DNA of 64,000 bases from Candidatus Freyarchaeota archaeon (GCA_030587365.1 JAUQZE010000029.1:60950-124949), one strand, 5' to 3'. Shown: positions 33,242 to 43,252, numbered from the stretch's first letter. Made by a program: numbers and translations. The notes: generated from the letters alone by a model not told the origin.

Positions 33242-33283
33242 AAAAGAGCTTACACAATTTACTCCTTTCTACTCAATACATAA
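33200..33283 (+). pseudogene. Truncated copy of the Rab-like GTPase gene start
   Basis: ATG 33200 begins MSPKQEEYAFKVIV, matching the first 14 residues of the intact GTPase at 36135. It then runs into unrelated sequence and a stop at 33281-33283, giving only 27 residues. The promoter and ribosome site are preserved, so a short peptide might still be made, but the P-loop is missing. Confidence 0.85.
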
Positions 33284-33394
33284 ACTACAATCAATACTAT
33301 TAAACTAGCCCGCAAACCCAATTATATTTCTATACGCACCTCATTTTCATCATAATCAATTATAATTAACGGAATATGAGGTTTCTATAAACAG

Positions 33395-34465
33395 CTAATT
33401 GTGGGCTCCGTCTAAGAAAGTTTTTGCTTTTTTAATTATTTTATTCTTCTCATTTCCTTCTCTATTTACTCTCTTCATAAGATAGGCCGTAAATTTATTA
33501 TTTAATCTTGTTCCATACCATCCAGAAAATAGTAATACTGGGACAGATAGAACGAGTCCAAATAAACCCAAATAAGTGAACAAAAATATAAAGACAATTA
33601 CGTGTAGTAAATAGAGAACATATGTTGTGTCACTCCACCTAGTTCTGAATGTGTTAGACGAGATGCTGAATATCCCGTAAGCGATTAACACAGGGACTAT
33701 TCCATACATAAGGTATGTTATGTTACCGGCTAAATTTTTCTGACCGCTAAAATAAACCACAGAAAATAACAAAATCAACAAACCATATTTTCTATTTACC
33801 TTTTTTGTAATCATTCCCAAAACGAATGGGAAAATAGCATTTAAAGTAGAAGAAGTGTATGTATTCAACCACCCCAAAAATGAGGCAGCTAACTGTGTAT
33901 AAATCAAACAGCACAAAGAAATTGAAATAAGAAAAACTATTCCCACTTTATGTTCTACTACTTTTTGTATTATCGGATATAAAACATATAATCCGAACAT
34001 TGCTGGAATAAACCAAAAATATGAATAACTTACACCAAAGAATCCATTAAACAATCCCACGTAAGATACGAGAGTTATTAATGATGGTGCAGGCCACACA
34101 AAATTCCACACGACGTAGGTGAGAATAAACGCGGGATATATTTTAATAAACTTCTCCTTTAAGCTGAATGAGGACGATGTGAGGTTTGCGCCACTGCAGA
34201 TGAAAAATATAGCCACTCCAATTTCTCCGAAGTAGTTTATGAAATAGATTAATGTTAAACCAAAGGAGAGGTAGAGTTCTAAAGCTATTCCAACTCCAAT
34301 TATTCCGAAGTTACCTAGGGATCTAAGGCTGTGAGTGGTGAGAGGCACATATACGTGAGAAATTATGACCAAGATAATAGCAATAACTCTCGCTAAATCA
34401 GTCCTGATAGACTTTGCTGCAAGAGTATCCTCCCGAGTGGATAAGATTAGTTTTTTCGTTTTCAC
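33395..34465 (-). CDS. Acyltransferase 3 family membrane protein
   Basis: A 356-residue protein with about ten transmembrane helices. The N-terminal RTDLARVIAIILVIISHVYV holds the family's Arg and His, and VAIFFICSGANL, YFWFIPAMFGLYVLYPII and the C-terminal YVLYLLHVIVFIFLF follow. Members O-acylate cell-surface sugars or lipids. It lies inside the mosaic between the two direct repeats, and is the only complete gene there. It may have arrived with the rearrangement. Confidence 0.85.
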   Translation of the reverse strand: MKTKKLILSTREDTLAAKSIRTDLARVIAIILVIISHVYVPLTTHSLRSLGNFGIIGVGIALELYLSFGLTLIYFINYFGEIGVAIFFICSGANLTSSSFSLKEKFIKIYPAFILTYVVWNFVWPAPSLITLVSYVGLFNGFFGVSYSYFWFIPAMFGLYVLYPIIQKVVEHKVGIVFLISISLCCLIYTQLAASFLGWLNTYTSSTLNAIFPFVLGMITKKVNRKYGLLILLFSVVYFSGQKNLAGNITYLMYGIVPVLIAYGIFSISSNTFRTRWSDTTYVLYLLHVIVFIFLFTYLGLFGLVLSVPVLLFSGWYGTRLNNKFTAYLMKRVNREGNEKNKIIKKAKTFLDGAHN

Positions 34466-34835
34466 ATTTACATCGCCTCATCTAATTTCCTATTCCATAC
34501 TTCGACTAATTTCGACCCTCCGACAATACCGAACCTCTTTCCACATCCCGGACAGAACTTTATTTCCCAGGTAGGCTCCAAACAAGGACTTGGGATAAAC
34601 CATTTGACTACACAGTACTTGTTTCAATCCCTTATAGGTAATCTACACACGCTCTGTTTTTGCTTCTTTTGGCTCTAGAAGGTTTTTTAGGCTTCCTTTT
34701 TTTAGGCTTCCTGTTGTCGGCCTCTGTTGCTGCATTTTTCCCGGGGGGTCAACAGGTATTTCTCTGTTTTTTATTTATTATCTTTTGGTATCTACCCTTT
34801 AAACCTTTGTTTGGATTTGATGCGGTTAGACCCGC
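34466..34835. other. Remnant-rich intergenic stretch
   Basis: On the minus strand, 34480-34610 reads as a short zinc-ribbon remnant (KFCPGCGKRFG) with no start codon. An orphan CRISPR-like repeat follows at 34621. I see no intact gene. Confidence 0.45.
34621..34650. repeat. Single CRISPR-like repeat
   Basis: GTTTCAATCCCTTATAGGTA at 34621-34640, plus about ten more bases, closely resembles the GTTTCAAT-type 30-base repeats of archaeal CRISPR arrays. A weak match to the 3' end of such repeats (GGTAGGCTCCAAAC) ends at 34583, 37 bases earlier. No array or cas gene is present, so this is at most a relic. Confidence 0.35.
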
Positions 34836-35633
34836 AAAGCCGAGGCTAAAACAATCCTAGACAAAATCTGCCAAGGACCAACCCTAAAAACCCTCCAAAA
34901 CATGCTCTCTCCAATAAACCTCATAAGCACCGGTAGACAAATGGCACTAGGAGGAATCACGGGAGCAGCCAGCGTCGCCCCCTTCATGACTATAATCGCA
35001 CCAGTACTACAAGCAGTGGGATACACGCTGGTCGCAGCACTGGAGGGAAGCACACTGAGCCCCATTTACGACTTCTCCAACCTCTCAAACTACTACTGGG
35101 GCGGATGCATAACTTGGAACATGATGAACCCTGATACTAATATTATGATGTCCATTCTGATGGCTGCTGCTGTTTACCTCACCGACTACATGGAGTTCGG
35201 AGAAGGCGCGTTCAAGAGCGTAAGGTGCGGAATAGACATGGACTGGATAAACGAAATACTGCAAGGAATGCAGGCCGGAATGATGACGCTGGGAATGGGA
35301 TACGTCTCAGAGGATACGCTCGCAGACCTAATGAAACCATTCCTCGGAATATTCGGAGCACTCGCAGGATTACAGTACGGAGGACCCCTGGGCACCATAA
35401 TAGGAGGCCTGGGCGCAGAGGCAGTCGGACTGGTATCCATGCTGCCACAGGCAGACCAGCTCTACAAAGAAAAAATATGGCCCGCAGCGAAACTATTGAT
35501 AGGAGCATCACTAATGGGAGGAGTAACCACAGTCATCACAAGCGCGATAGCAAACACAGTAGCCATGACCGGAATAAGTGCGGTGGAGCCTCTGATACAA
35601 TCACTTGATGGGGTTGGGGCGGCAGTTCAGTGA
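34836..35633 (+). pseudogene. C-terminal remnant of a Gly/Ala-rich hydrophobic protein
   Basis: The frame opens after a stop near 34835, with coding-like sequence before the first ATG at 34902 and no ribosome site there. This suggests that the true N-terminus was lost. The 243 residues from that ATG contain several hydrophobic Gly/Ala stretches (GGITGAASVAPFMTIIAPVL, LAGLQYGGPLGTIIGGLGAE, LIGASLMGGVTTVITSAIAN) that may span or insert in membrane. I do not recognise a family. It ends overlapping the HEAT-repeat ORF by 4 bases (GTGA). Confidence 0.55.
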
Positions 35634-35866
35634 AGGCAATAACAGCTTTGGGAAAAATAGGAGATAAGCGGGCGGTGGAACCCCTCATCAATGTTCTACG
35701 CATTGAGGTTGATTATGTTACTCGGACCTGCGCGGCGTGGGCTCTGGGAGAGATTGGTGATGCGCGGGCGGTGGAAGCCCTCACCGAAGCTTTAAACGAC
35801 GAGGAGAAGGATGTTCGACAAGCCGCAAGATACGCTTTAAAACAAATAAAAAAGAGAAAAAATTAA
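35630..35866 (+). CDS. Short HEAT-repeat (PBS lyase-like) protein
   Basis: A 78-residue protein with about two and a half HEAT-like repeats: ALGKIGDKRAVEPLINVLR, CAAWALGEIGDARAVEALTE and VRQAARYALKQI. Such repeats make protein-binding solenoids. It begins at GTG inside the previous stop, and the first repeat lacks its leading helix, so it may be the tail of a larger repeat protein. Intact expression is uncertain. Confidence 0.6.
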   Translation: MKAITALGKIGDKRAVEPLINVLRIEVDYVTRTCAAWALGEIGDARAVEALTEALNDEEKDVRQAARYALKQIKKRKN

Positions 35867-36029
35867 ACCCGTAAATAAACCCACTTTCGCCCCACGTCTT
35901 AGACAAACCACGAAGTTTCTTCATAACAAAACAGTAATCCTATCCCTTCTACAATAACAAATTCCCCTTATACTTCCACCCACTTCCCAGAAAAGCACCA
36001 TTCAAACCACTTCACCCAGCAGTAAAATA

Positions 36030-36176
36030 AAAACACGCGTAACAAAAAGACTAGCAAACAATATAAACACAAAAAAGAAGTAAATAACCAAAGAACAGAA
36101 AAATTGGAGAAAAAAGAAAAGGGTGGAGTGGACGATGAACCCCAAACAAGAAGAGTACGCATTCAAAGTTATTGTG
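36030..36176 (+). repeat. Direct repeat, downstream copy (intact GTPase promoter and start)
   Basis: Partner of 33090-33241. It contains the leader AGCAAACAATATAAAC, the A-rich segment, the ribosome site GGGTGGAG and the first codons of the GTPase-M20 gene. Confidence 0.9.
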
Positions 36177-37865
36177 GTGGGCGATGGTGGCGTTGGTAAG
36201 ACAAGTCTAATAGTGAGGCTGACAGAAAACAGATTCTCAGAAGATTACAAGATGACGTTGGGTACGTCGTTTGCTGCTCATACTATGAGTGTGGGTGATT
36301 CTGTTGTGACTTTGCAGATTTGGGATCTTGGTGGGCAGCCTTCGTTTTCTCATCTTAGGTCCTTCTTTTATGCTGGTTCTAAGGGTGGTGTGATTGTTTT
36401 CAACCTCACCGACGTTAAGTCCTTTAAGAATGTTTCTATGTGGCGGAAGGAGTTGTTTAATGTTTGTGGTGAGGTGCCTATTGTTATTATTGGTAACAAA
36501 AATGATCTTGCTAGCGAGCGTGTAGTTTCTCAGCAGGAGGCTGAGAGGCTTGCCAGAAGTTTAGGGTCTTCTTATATAGAAACTAGTGCTAAAACTGGCG
36601 ATAAGGTGAGTATGGCGTTTCAAAGTATCGCTCGGCGCTTGTTAGGTATTGAAGAGAAACCACTCTTGGTGACGAAGGGAGTGATGGTTCCTGAGATTAG
36701 AAGCAAGATTTTGGACTTTATTGATCAGCGTAGGGAGTATCTTTTGACCTTTCTTGGAGATTTGATTGCTGCTAGGTCTGTTAACCCGCCGGGTAATGAG
36801 AAGCTTGCAGCGGATGTTGTTCAGGGAGAACTGTATAGGATTGGGCTGCACACCGAGACTTATGAGAAGGAGAGTGGGAGAACTAACGTAGTGGGTTGGA
36901 TTGAGAAGGGAGCATCACCTACTTTAATGATTATAACTCATCTTGATGTAGTGCCACCAGGCGATGGATGGATTTATGATCCCTTCAAGGCAACGCCTAC
37001 TGATGGTAGAATAGCTGGTAGGGGCTCCGTAGATGATAAGGGTCCTACAGCTTCTGTTCTTCTTGCTCTTCAGGCGCTTAAAGAGTTTAATTTTCCTATT
37101 AGGGGACGCCTAGTGTTTGTTGCTGTGGCAGATGAGGAAACTGGAAACGAGCTTGGCATAAAATACCTCTTAAACGAGGTGGGTCTGACTGGCGACTATG
37201 CTCTGGTGGCTGAGCAAACCAAGTGCAAGTCAATCGAGATCGCGGAGAAAGGACGATTATGGGTTAAGCTGAAGAGCAAGGGCACACAGGGTCATGGTAG
37301 TATGCCGGAAAAAGGCACGAATGCAATTGTAAATCTTTCGAAAGTCCTAGTCCAAATAGAAAGTCTAAAAATGGAATACATTGAGCATCAATTATTTAAT
37401 GCTCCAACCATAAACGTTGGAACCATTCAGGGAGGAGTGGCCACTAATATAGTTCCCGCTTCCGCCGAAGCCAAGGTGGACATTAGATATTTGCCCTCCC
37501 AAGAACCTAAACAGATAGTGAACGAACTGCGTGAATTAGTAAAGAGTGTCAAGAGAGAGAACCCCGAATTGGATGTCACCATAGAACCCATAGCCTCAGA
37601 CCCTCCAACGGAAGTATCCCCCGAAGACCCCGTAGTTAGATCACTTGTAAACATTGTCGAGGGGATAATAGGGAGTCCACCGAAGCTTGTTGGAATAGGG
37701 GGTGCTACAGTGGCCAAGCACTGCATTCTGCGTGGTATTCCTACAGCGGTTTTTGGACCAGGAGATCCTAAGGAGTCTCACGCTGCTAATGAGAGTATAT
37801 CTGTGGATGAGTTGCTGGGGGCGGCAAAAGTCTACGCTTTAACCATTCTCAACCTACTTTCCTGA
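36135..37865 (+). CDS. Fusion protein: Rab/Ras-like small GTPase + M20 metallopeptidase
   Basis: One open frame of 576 residues. Residues 1-175 are a small GTPase: P-loop GDGGVGKTS (16-24), Thr44 in switch I, WDLGGQ (63-68) with the catalytic Gln, NKND (121-124) and ETSAKTG (149-155). There is no C-terminal prenylation Cys. From about residue 190 the chain is an M20 (ArgE/DapE/CPG2-like) peptidase, with THLDVVPPGDGW, GRGSVDDKG (bridging Asp), ADEETGNE (Glu pair), GTQGHGSMPEKG in the lid domain and ESHAANESI (last His). All expected zinc ligands seem present. ATG 36135 follows GGTGGAG. NikR lies 22 bases downstream. Confidence 0.92.
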   Translation: MNPKQEEYAFKVIVVGDGGVGKTSLIVRLTENRFSEDYKMTLGTSFAAHTMSVGDSVVTLQIWDLGGQPSFSHLRSFFYAGSKGGVIVFNLTDVKSFKNVSMWRKELFNVCGEVPIVIIGNKNDLASERVVSQQEAERLARSLGSSYIETSAKTGDKVSMAFQSIARRLLGIEEKPLLVTKGVMVPEIRSKILDFIDQRREYLLTFLGDLIAARSVNPPGNEKLAADVVQGELYRIGLHTETYEKESGRTNVVGWIEKGASPTLMIITHLDVVPPGDGWIYDPFKATPTDGRIAGRGSVDDKGPTASVLLALQALKEFNFPIRGRLVFVAVADEETGNELGIKYLLNEVGLTGDYALVAEQTKCKSIEIAEKGRLWVKLKSKGTQGHGSMPEKGTNAIVNLSKVLVQIESLKMEYIEHQLFNAPTINVGTIQGGVATNIVPASAEAKVDIRYLPSQEPKQIVNELRELVKSVKRENPELDVTIEPIASDPPTEVSPEDPVVRSLVNIVEGIIGSPPKLVGIGGATVAKHCILRGIPTAVFGPGDPKESHAANESISVDELLGAAKVYALTILNLLS

Positions 37866-37887
37866 AGCATCAAGGACGGTCAAAATC

Positions 37888-38319
37888 TTGACGGAATCAG
37901 AAAATTTTATTCGTTTCAGCGTCTCTCTTCCAGAAGACCTACTCAAAGAATTTGATAAAGTGACTGAGATACTCGGAATACAAGGCAGATCAGATGCGAT
38001 ACGCAAGGCGATGCGAGACTTCATAGTAAACTATACCTGGATGCACAGTAGTGTGGGCTCAATGGCAGGCTCCATAACCATCATACTAGACCATGAAATC
38101 ACAGGAATAATGGACGAAATCACTGAACTGGAGCATAAAAATATTAACCTTATTGCGTCTTCGATGCACGTGCATCTAGATGAAAGGGAATGTATGATAG
38201 TTCTCGCCGTTAGAGGAAACGTAAAGGATGTTGAAAAACTAAACAATGAACTCCTCGCCCTCAAGGGTGTTAAGCTGGTAAAATACACCATCATGACACC
38301 GGAGGCTGAGCTTCCATAA
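37888..38319 (+). CDS. nikR: NikR-like nickel-responsive regulator
   Basis: A 143-residue protein with an N-terminal ribbon-helix-helix (FIRFSVSLPEDLLKEFDKVT and RSDAIRKAMRDFI) and a C-terminal ACT-like nickel domain with ITIILDH and HVHLDERECMIVLAVRG, whose His and Cys bind nickel. NikR represses nickel uptake. Nickel use fits with the CooC gene in this genome. It is probably co-transcribed with the GTPase-M20 gene. Confidence 0.9.
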   Translation: MTESENFIRFSVSLPEDLLKEFDKVTEILGIQGRSDAIRKAMRDFIVNYTWMHSSVGSMAGSITIILDHEITGIMDEITELEHKNINLIASSMHVHLDERECMIVLAVRGNVKDVEKLNNELLALKGVKLVKYTIMTPEAELP

Positions 38320-38473
38320 ATTCAAATACAGAAAAAAGCCGCTTTCTTCCAAAACGTTTTTATACACTGCCTTTTCAAGTGGGTACACCGTAATCCACAA
38401 GAAAAAGGGATTTCAGCAGCACATATGCAACAATTAGTGAAGCATCAATCAATCTACATTTTCTCTCGCTGGG

Positions 38474-40078
38474 GTGAACCGTCCGATTTTTCCTACGCAA
38501 GAGGTGAAGATGTTGCTTTTAAAGTTGAATGGTTACCTTGAACTTAGCGATAATCTACCCAAGGAAGCGCAAAGTGAATTAAAGGCCTTTTTTGATGACG
38601 CTAACGAAAAGCTGCTCAAAAAAGGAGCCCCTCGAGGAAAGGAGTCCGAGGGAGCCCAAGTAACCGGATGGACTCTGAAGGATGATAGAGTAGAATTGCA
38701 AATAATCAGCGGCAGGTACGTTAGGGCACACGCCGCCATACTCCGACTATCCAACTCTCTATCCGAACTCTTGGGAGAGAAATACCATGTTGGCGTTCGA
38801 AAAGCAGTTGCTACCGACTACCAGATAGAAGCCGAGCTCGAAAAAGAACCATTAGAGCCCGTAACCTTACCCTTCACCAAACAATTAAAAATTGAAGACA
38901 AAAAGGCTTACATCACTATGGTGGAAATGGATGAAAGTGAGCTTAAAAGAAACTACCCCGACCGCCTACTGCGGCGGCTTGAAGAAAAAATCGCCGCCCA
39001 ACACATCTCCGGAAAAGCTGAATTCACTCGCACCATAGAAAGAAGCAACAAGAGCCTACAAAAATACAAGTTCCGAGAGGACCCCACAGAAACAGCGCTC
39101 AAACTAGGATGGGTGAAAGAATTCCCAGGAGCGGGCATCTGGCAAATAATGCCCCCCTACGCAGCACTCATCAGAGCCATAGAAAACATGGTGGTAGACG
39201 ACATAGCCAAACCCCTAGGCTTCCAAGAAGTCATTCTACCCAGACTAATCCCCCTCGACGTGGAGATGAAAAAAGGGCATCTCGGAATAGCAAACGAAAT
39301 AATATGGGCCTGCCCCCCCATATCCCGAGATCCTAAGGAATTCGAAGAAATCCTAGACTACGTAGAAATAACCGGCACCCCCCCAGTAGAACTCCTACAG
39401 AAAAAACTCCGACCCCCAACTTTCGGACTAGCCTACGCCCAATGCGAACCCTTCTACGAACTATTCGCCCAAGAAATAGTAGACATAGAAGAACTGGAAA
39501 AAAACCCCATAAAATTCTACGACAAAAATGGACCCACCTGGCGATGGGAGGGAGGAGGACTAAAAGGACTAGAACGCCTAAACGAATTCCACAGAATAGA
39601 ATTTGTCTACATGGCACCACCCGAAAAAACCATAGAAATCAGAGACCAGATACTCGAAAAAGCAAAAACCATGATAGACAAAGACCTCGACCTCGAATAC
39701 CGAATAGACGCCACCACCGCCGTATACCTGGAACACGCGGGAATCACTGAAGAACAAAAAGAAGAAAAAGAAGAATTCGTGAAAACCTACGACCTCACAG
39801 TAATACTACCCTTCGAAACCCAAAGCAGACCCGAAGCCGAACTAGAAATCGCCAGCTTCCACGTACACACCGACTTCTACGCAAAAAGATTCCACTTCCG
39901 AGACAAAACCAGAAAAACCGTCTACACCGGCTGCGTAGGCATAGGACCCTCAAGATACGCATACGTCAACCTAATACGCCACGGATTCAACTACGACGAC
40001 TGGCCCCAAAAAATCAAAAAATACATAGGTGACAAACTACCCGAAGTCCCCCACACAGTAACCTGGCCAAAAAAATAA
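38474..40078 (+). CDS. serS2: Seryl-tRNA synthetase, rare archaeal type 2 (SerRS2)
   Basis: A 534-residue class II synthetase of the zinc-dependent type known from methanogens. Seen are the long N-terminal tRNA-binding domain, FPGAGIWQIMPPYAALIRAIE, the motif with zinc-ligand Cys LAYAQCEPFY, WRWEGGGLKGLERLNEFHRIE (motif 2), and the end with the second Cys and motif 3, YTGCVGIGPSRYAYVNLIRHG. Most archaea use the common SerRS1. GTG 38474 starts the gene. Confidence 0.93.
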   Translation: MNRPIFPTQEVKMLLLKLNGYLELSDNLPKEAQSELKAFFDDANEKLLKKGAPRGKESEGAQVTGWTLKDDRVELQIISGRYVRAHAAILRLSNSLSELLGEKYHVGVRKAVATDYQIEAELEKEPLEPVTLPFTKQLKIEDKKAYITMVEMDESELKRNYPDRLLRRLEEKIAAQHISGKAEFTRTIERSNKSLQKYKFREDPTETALKLGWVKEFPGAGIWQIMPPYAALIRAIENMVVDDIAKPLGFQEVILPRLIPLDVEMKKGHLGIANEIIWACPPISRDPKEFEEILDYVEITGTPPVELLQKKLRPPTFGLAYAQCEPFYELFAQEIVDIEELEKNPIKFYDKNGPTWRWEGGGLKGLERLNEFHRIEFVYMAPPEKTIEIRDQILEKAKTMIDKDLDLEYRIDATTAVYLEHAGITEEQKEEKEEFVKTYDLTVILPFETQSRPEAELEIASFHVHTDFYAKRFHFRDKTRKTVYTGCVGIGPSRYAYVNLIRHGFNYDDWPQKIKKYIGDKLPEVPHTVTWPKK

Positions 40079-40186
40079 CCCACCACTAAAATAACCACTC
40101 ACACTTTTCCGCACTTTTCCAGAATAATAAATAGAGCCAAATGCAACTTGGATTTGCTCACAAGCCTTTCCAAAAGAGAGGGTTGG

Positions 40187-43018
40187 TTATGTTTCGATAA
40201 GAACCCCGGGCTTCAGGGGCTCTGCGACTTTGGCTTTTTCATGTCTTGATTCTTCAGCTTTCAAGACCTCAACCTTCGCTCCGAGCTCTTTAGTAAGAAA
40301 ATCTCGCGCCTCAGCAAGAGTCTGAAACTCCTTTTCCTGAGTTATTATCTCGTGGCGAGGATTCTTAAGCAGCTTCTGCGCGTAATCCGCCGCCGCCTTA
40401 CCCTGCTTCTTAACCTCAGGATCCATCATAACCCTCTTAATCAAATCCTCCCTACTCTTAATAGACTCCTCCAAAATCTTATACTTCCAACTCGAAGCCA
40501 CAAAAAGAATAATCCTGGAAGGCTTCTCAATCTTGGCAACCTTGAGAATCTCCTTAACATCCTCAATGGTGTCACCAATAAGATTCTCCTCAACCTCCAA
40601 CTCCTCATCACAACACTTCTCATCATAAACCGGCCAAGATGCCTGGACAATGAATTTTCTGTGACCCGTCTTCTCCCAGATTTCCTCACAGATATGCGGA
40701 GCCACAGGAGCAAGCATCAGAGTCATAGCCTCCACAGCAGACCTCAAAACATCCGAATACTCATCAGTCCGCCTCATATACCAGCGAATATCATTCCACA
40801 AATCAAAAAAACCCTCCTGAAGAGCGGAGCGATTCCTCAAAACTTCAAAATACTCCGTAGCTGCCTTAATACGCCTATTAAGCTTACTCAAAAGCCACCG
40901 ATCAATACCCCGATCCAAAGCCTTCGTCTCAGGAAGCCTAGTAGCAAAATCATAAAACATCTCAAGCCTCCTACGAAGACTCACAACCTCCTGAACCCTC
41001 CAATCCGGATCAGTAAGTCCCTCCGCAGAATAAGCCAACTCCACACGAGTAGGATCCGCATTATATTGGTCCAAAGCCTCCTTCAAAGTAATAAAAATCC
41101 CCCGAGACTTACTCATCTTCTGCCCCTCAATCTGAATCATACCATTAGCCCCCACCATCCGCGGCCACTTATCCTCCGGCCAAATAGCCACATGCTGAAA
41201 CAGGAAAAACGTCAAATGATTAAAAATCAACTCCTTAGCCGAATTCCTGAGAGTCACCGGATACCAATACTCAAACTCATCCCGCATACTCTCCAAAAGC
41301 TCCTCATCCAAACCACTCCTCCCCGCAACCTCATCCACACCACCCTTACCCAACAAAACATAATCAAAAACTTCACGAATCAACTTCTCAGAAGGAACCC
41401 CCAACCCATAAATATAATTAGCAATCGTGTAAAAAGCCATATAAATCGTAGAATCCGACAAAGTCTCCACAATCCACTCCGGATCCCAAGGAAGCCTAGT
41501 ACCCAAACCACTCCTCCTCACACACGCCTTATCCTCCAACCAATCCACAGTATACTCAAAAGCACTCCTAGCCTCATCCGGAACAATAACCATGCGTTTC
41601 ATAAGCTCCCTAACCCTAGCCTTCCACTCCGCATCACTATACTTCAAAAACCACTGATTCTCCAAAATCTTAACAATAGTACGAGTATTACAACGACAAA
41701 CCACAGGCTCCGCAGTCTCCCACAAACTACCCGCCTTACCCTCACCCACAAAATCCGCAATCAACTCCTTCTTAACCGCCGCAACACCCCGCCCCACATA
41801 CTTACCAGTAATCTTCTTAAGAATACCCTTATGAAACTCCTTCCGATAAACCTCCTTAGTAATATCCTCCAACCGCTCATCATTCTGATCCTTAATACCC
41901 GCCGCCTCAACAAGCTCCACAGCAGGATTCTCACCATAACCCTCAGTCTCGATCAAAGAAACAGGCTCCAATTCCATAACAACCCTCGGGTCAATACCAT
42001 ACTCCTTAAGAACCTTAGGGTTCCTACGCAGGTCAGCAATAGCCGCCCAGTCAAAAGGAGCATGACTAGGAACACTCATAACCACACCCGAAGCATTACG
42101 CGGATCAACAAAAGAAGCAGGCAAAATAGGAACCTCATTACCCACTACAACATTCCGACAGGACTTCCCAATAAGCTTCCGCCCCTCAAACTCATCCAAA
42201 ACCTCAACATCATGAAGCTGATCTCGAAGCTTCTGAACCGCCTCCTCGCTAACAATCCAATCTTCACCATCAACCCTAACATGAGCATAAACCGCATCCG
42301 GATTCAACCACATATTAGTAACACCAAAAACAGTCTCAGGACGCAAAGTAGCAGCCACAAGAAAAGCACCATCACACTCAAACTTCAACAAAACATACTC
42401 AATGGGAGAAACACCCTCACCCACCAAACGATCATGATCACCCGTAGGAGAAAGACACCGAGGACACCAAACAACAGGATGACTACCCAAACCCACATAA
42501 CCCTTATCACGAAGAGTCCAATACTGCCATTCTATGAATTTATTATAAGGAGGATCAACAGTCGTAAACTGACGCCGCCAATCAACACCAAAACCAATCC
42601 TATCAACAGCCTCTGTCGCCTCACCCCTATAATAATCCCCGATGTATTTCGGATCCTTAAACTTACTGATCTCACCCCGCGGCACACCACTCCTAACCAA
42701 AATATCAATCTGCTTCTCATCACCCTCGCTAACACGCTTAGCTACACCAACGATAGGCTCACCAGTATAATGGAAAGCGAAAGGAAAAAGCACATTAAAA
42801 CCCTGCATACGCTTAAACCGAGCAAAAATATCAACACGAAGACAGGTCAAAGCATGACCAAGATGAAGCGTAAGGTTCATGTACGGAAAAGGGAAGGTGC
42901 ATAGTACTCCTTTTTTGTGTTTTCCTTTTCTTTTGTTCTTTGTTGGGGGGTTGGCTTGGAATATTTTTGCTTCTTTCCATTTGTCTTGCCATTTTTTTTC
43001 TATTTGGTTCCAGTCCAT
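40187..43018 (-). CDS. leuS: Leucyl-tRNA synthetase (archaeal/eukaryotic type)
   Basis: A 943-residue class I synthetase. HLGHALTC near residue 53 is the HIGH motif, PVVWCPRCLSPTGDHDR is typical of the family, the CP1 editing domain includes TLRPETVFGVTNMWLNP, and KMSKSRGIF is the second signature. The C-terminal extension is the archaeal tRNA-binding domain. The plus strand here is open for long distances only because of A/C-rich codon choice. The start is ATG 43018. Confidence 0.96.
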   Translation of the reverse strand: MDWNQIEKKWQDKWKEAKIFQANPPTKNKRKGKHKKGVLCTFPFPYMNLTLHLGHALTCLRVDIFARFKRMQGFNVLFPFAFHYTGEPIVGVAKRVSEGDEKQIDILVRSGVPRGEISKFKDPKYIGDYYRGEATEAVDRIGFGVDWRRQFTTVDPPYNKFIEWQYWTLRDKGYVGLGSHPVVWCPRCLSPTGDHDRLVGEGVSPIEYVLLKFECDGAFLVAATLRPETVFGVTNMWLNPDAVYAHVRVDGEDWIVSEEAVQKLRDQLHDVEVLDEFEGRKLIGKSCRNVVVGNEVPILPASFVDPRNASGVVMSVPSHAPFDWAAIADLRRNPKVLKEYGIDPRVVMELEPVSLIETEGYGENPAVELVEAAGIKDQNDERLEDITKEVYRKEFHKGILKKITGKYVGRGVAAVKKELIADFVGEGKAGSLWETAEPVVCRCNTRTIVKILENQWFLKYSDAEWKARVRELMKRMVIVPDEARSAFEYTVDWLEDKACVRRSGLGTRLPWDPEWIVETLSDSTIYMAFYTIANYIYGLGVPSEKLIREVFDYVLLGKGGVDEVAGRSGLDEELLESMRDEFEYWYPVTLRNSAKELIFNHLTFFLFQHVAIWPEDKWPRMVGANGMIQIEGQKMSKSRGIFITLKEALDQYNADPTRVELAYSAEGLTDPDWRVQEVVSLRRRLEMFYDFATRLPETKALDRGIDRWLLSKLNRRIKAATEYFEVLRNRSALQEGFFDLWNDIRWYMRRTDEYSDVLRSAVEAMTLMLAPVAPHICEEIWEKTGHRKFIVQASWPVYDEKCCDEELEVEENLIGDTIEDVKEILKVAKIEKPSRIILFVASSWKYKILEESIKSREDLIKRVMMDPEVKKQGKAAADYAQKLLKNPRHEIITQEKEFQTLAEARDFLTKELGAKVEVLKAEESRHEKAKVAEPLKPGVLIET

Positions 43019-43252
43019 ATGTATTCGCCTTTGAGGGTTGTGTGTTGTTAGTTTGGTTATCTATTTAGATTGTATTTAAGAATTGCGTGCAATTTTTGTT
43101 GCTGAAAATGCAGGAGGTTCTCCCTCTTGTTAAATATCCTTAGAAACAGTTTTTAGGATCATCTTCTTTCCTGCCTTAGGGCGTATTGTCTGTTTAATTG
43201 AATGTGTTTGTAATTTGTATTCTTAGGCACTGTTTCCTTGTGGCTTTGTTTT

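Noticed and set aside
34660..34860. 66-residue hydrophobic ORF
   Set aside because: T-rich sequence without ribosome site or start context; likely chance frame in the mosaic region.
35225..35608. 127-residue Arg/His-rich ORF
   Set aside because: Shadow of the hydrophobic fragment at 34836-35633.
40352..42904. 850-residue plus-strand ORF opposite leuS
   Set aside because: Antisense shadow caused by A/C-rich codon use; no start signal, low complexity, and leuS explains the DNA.
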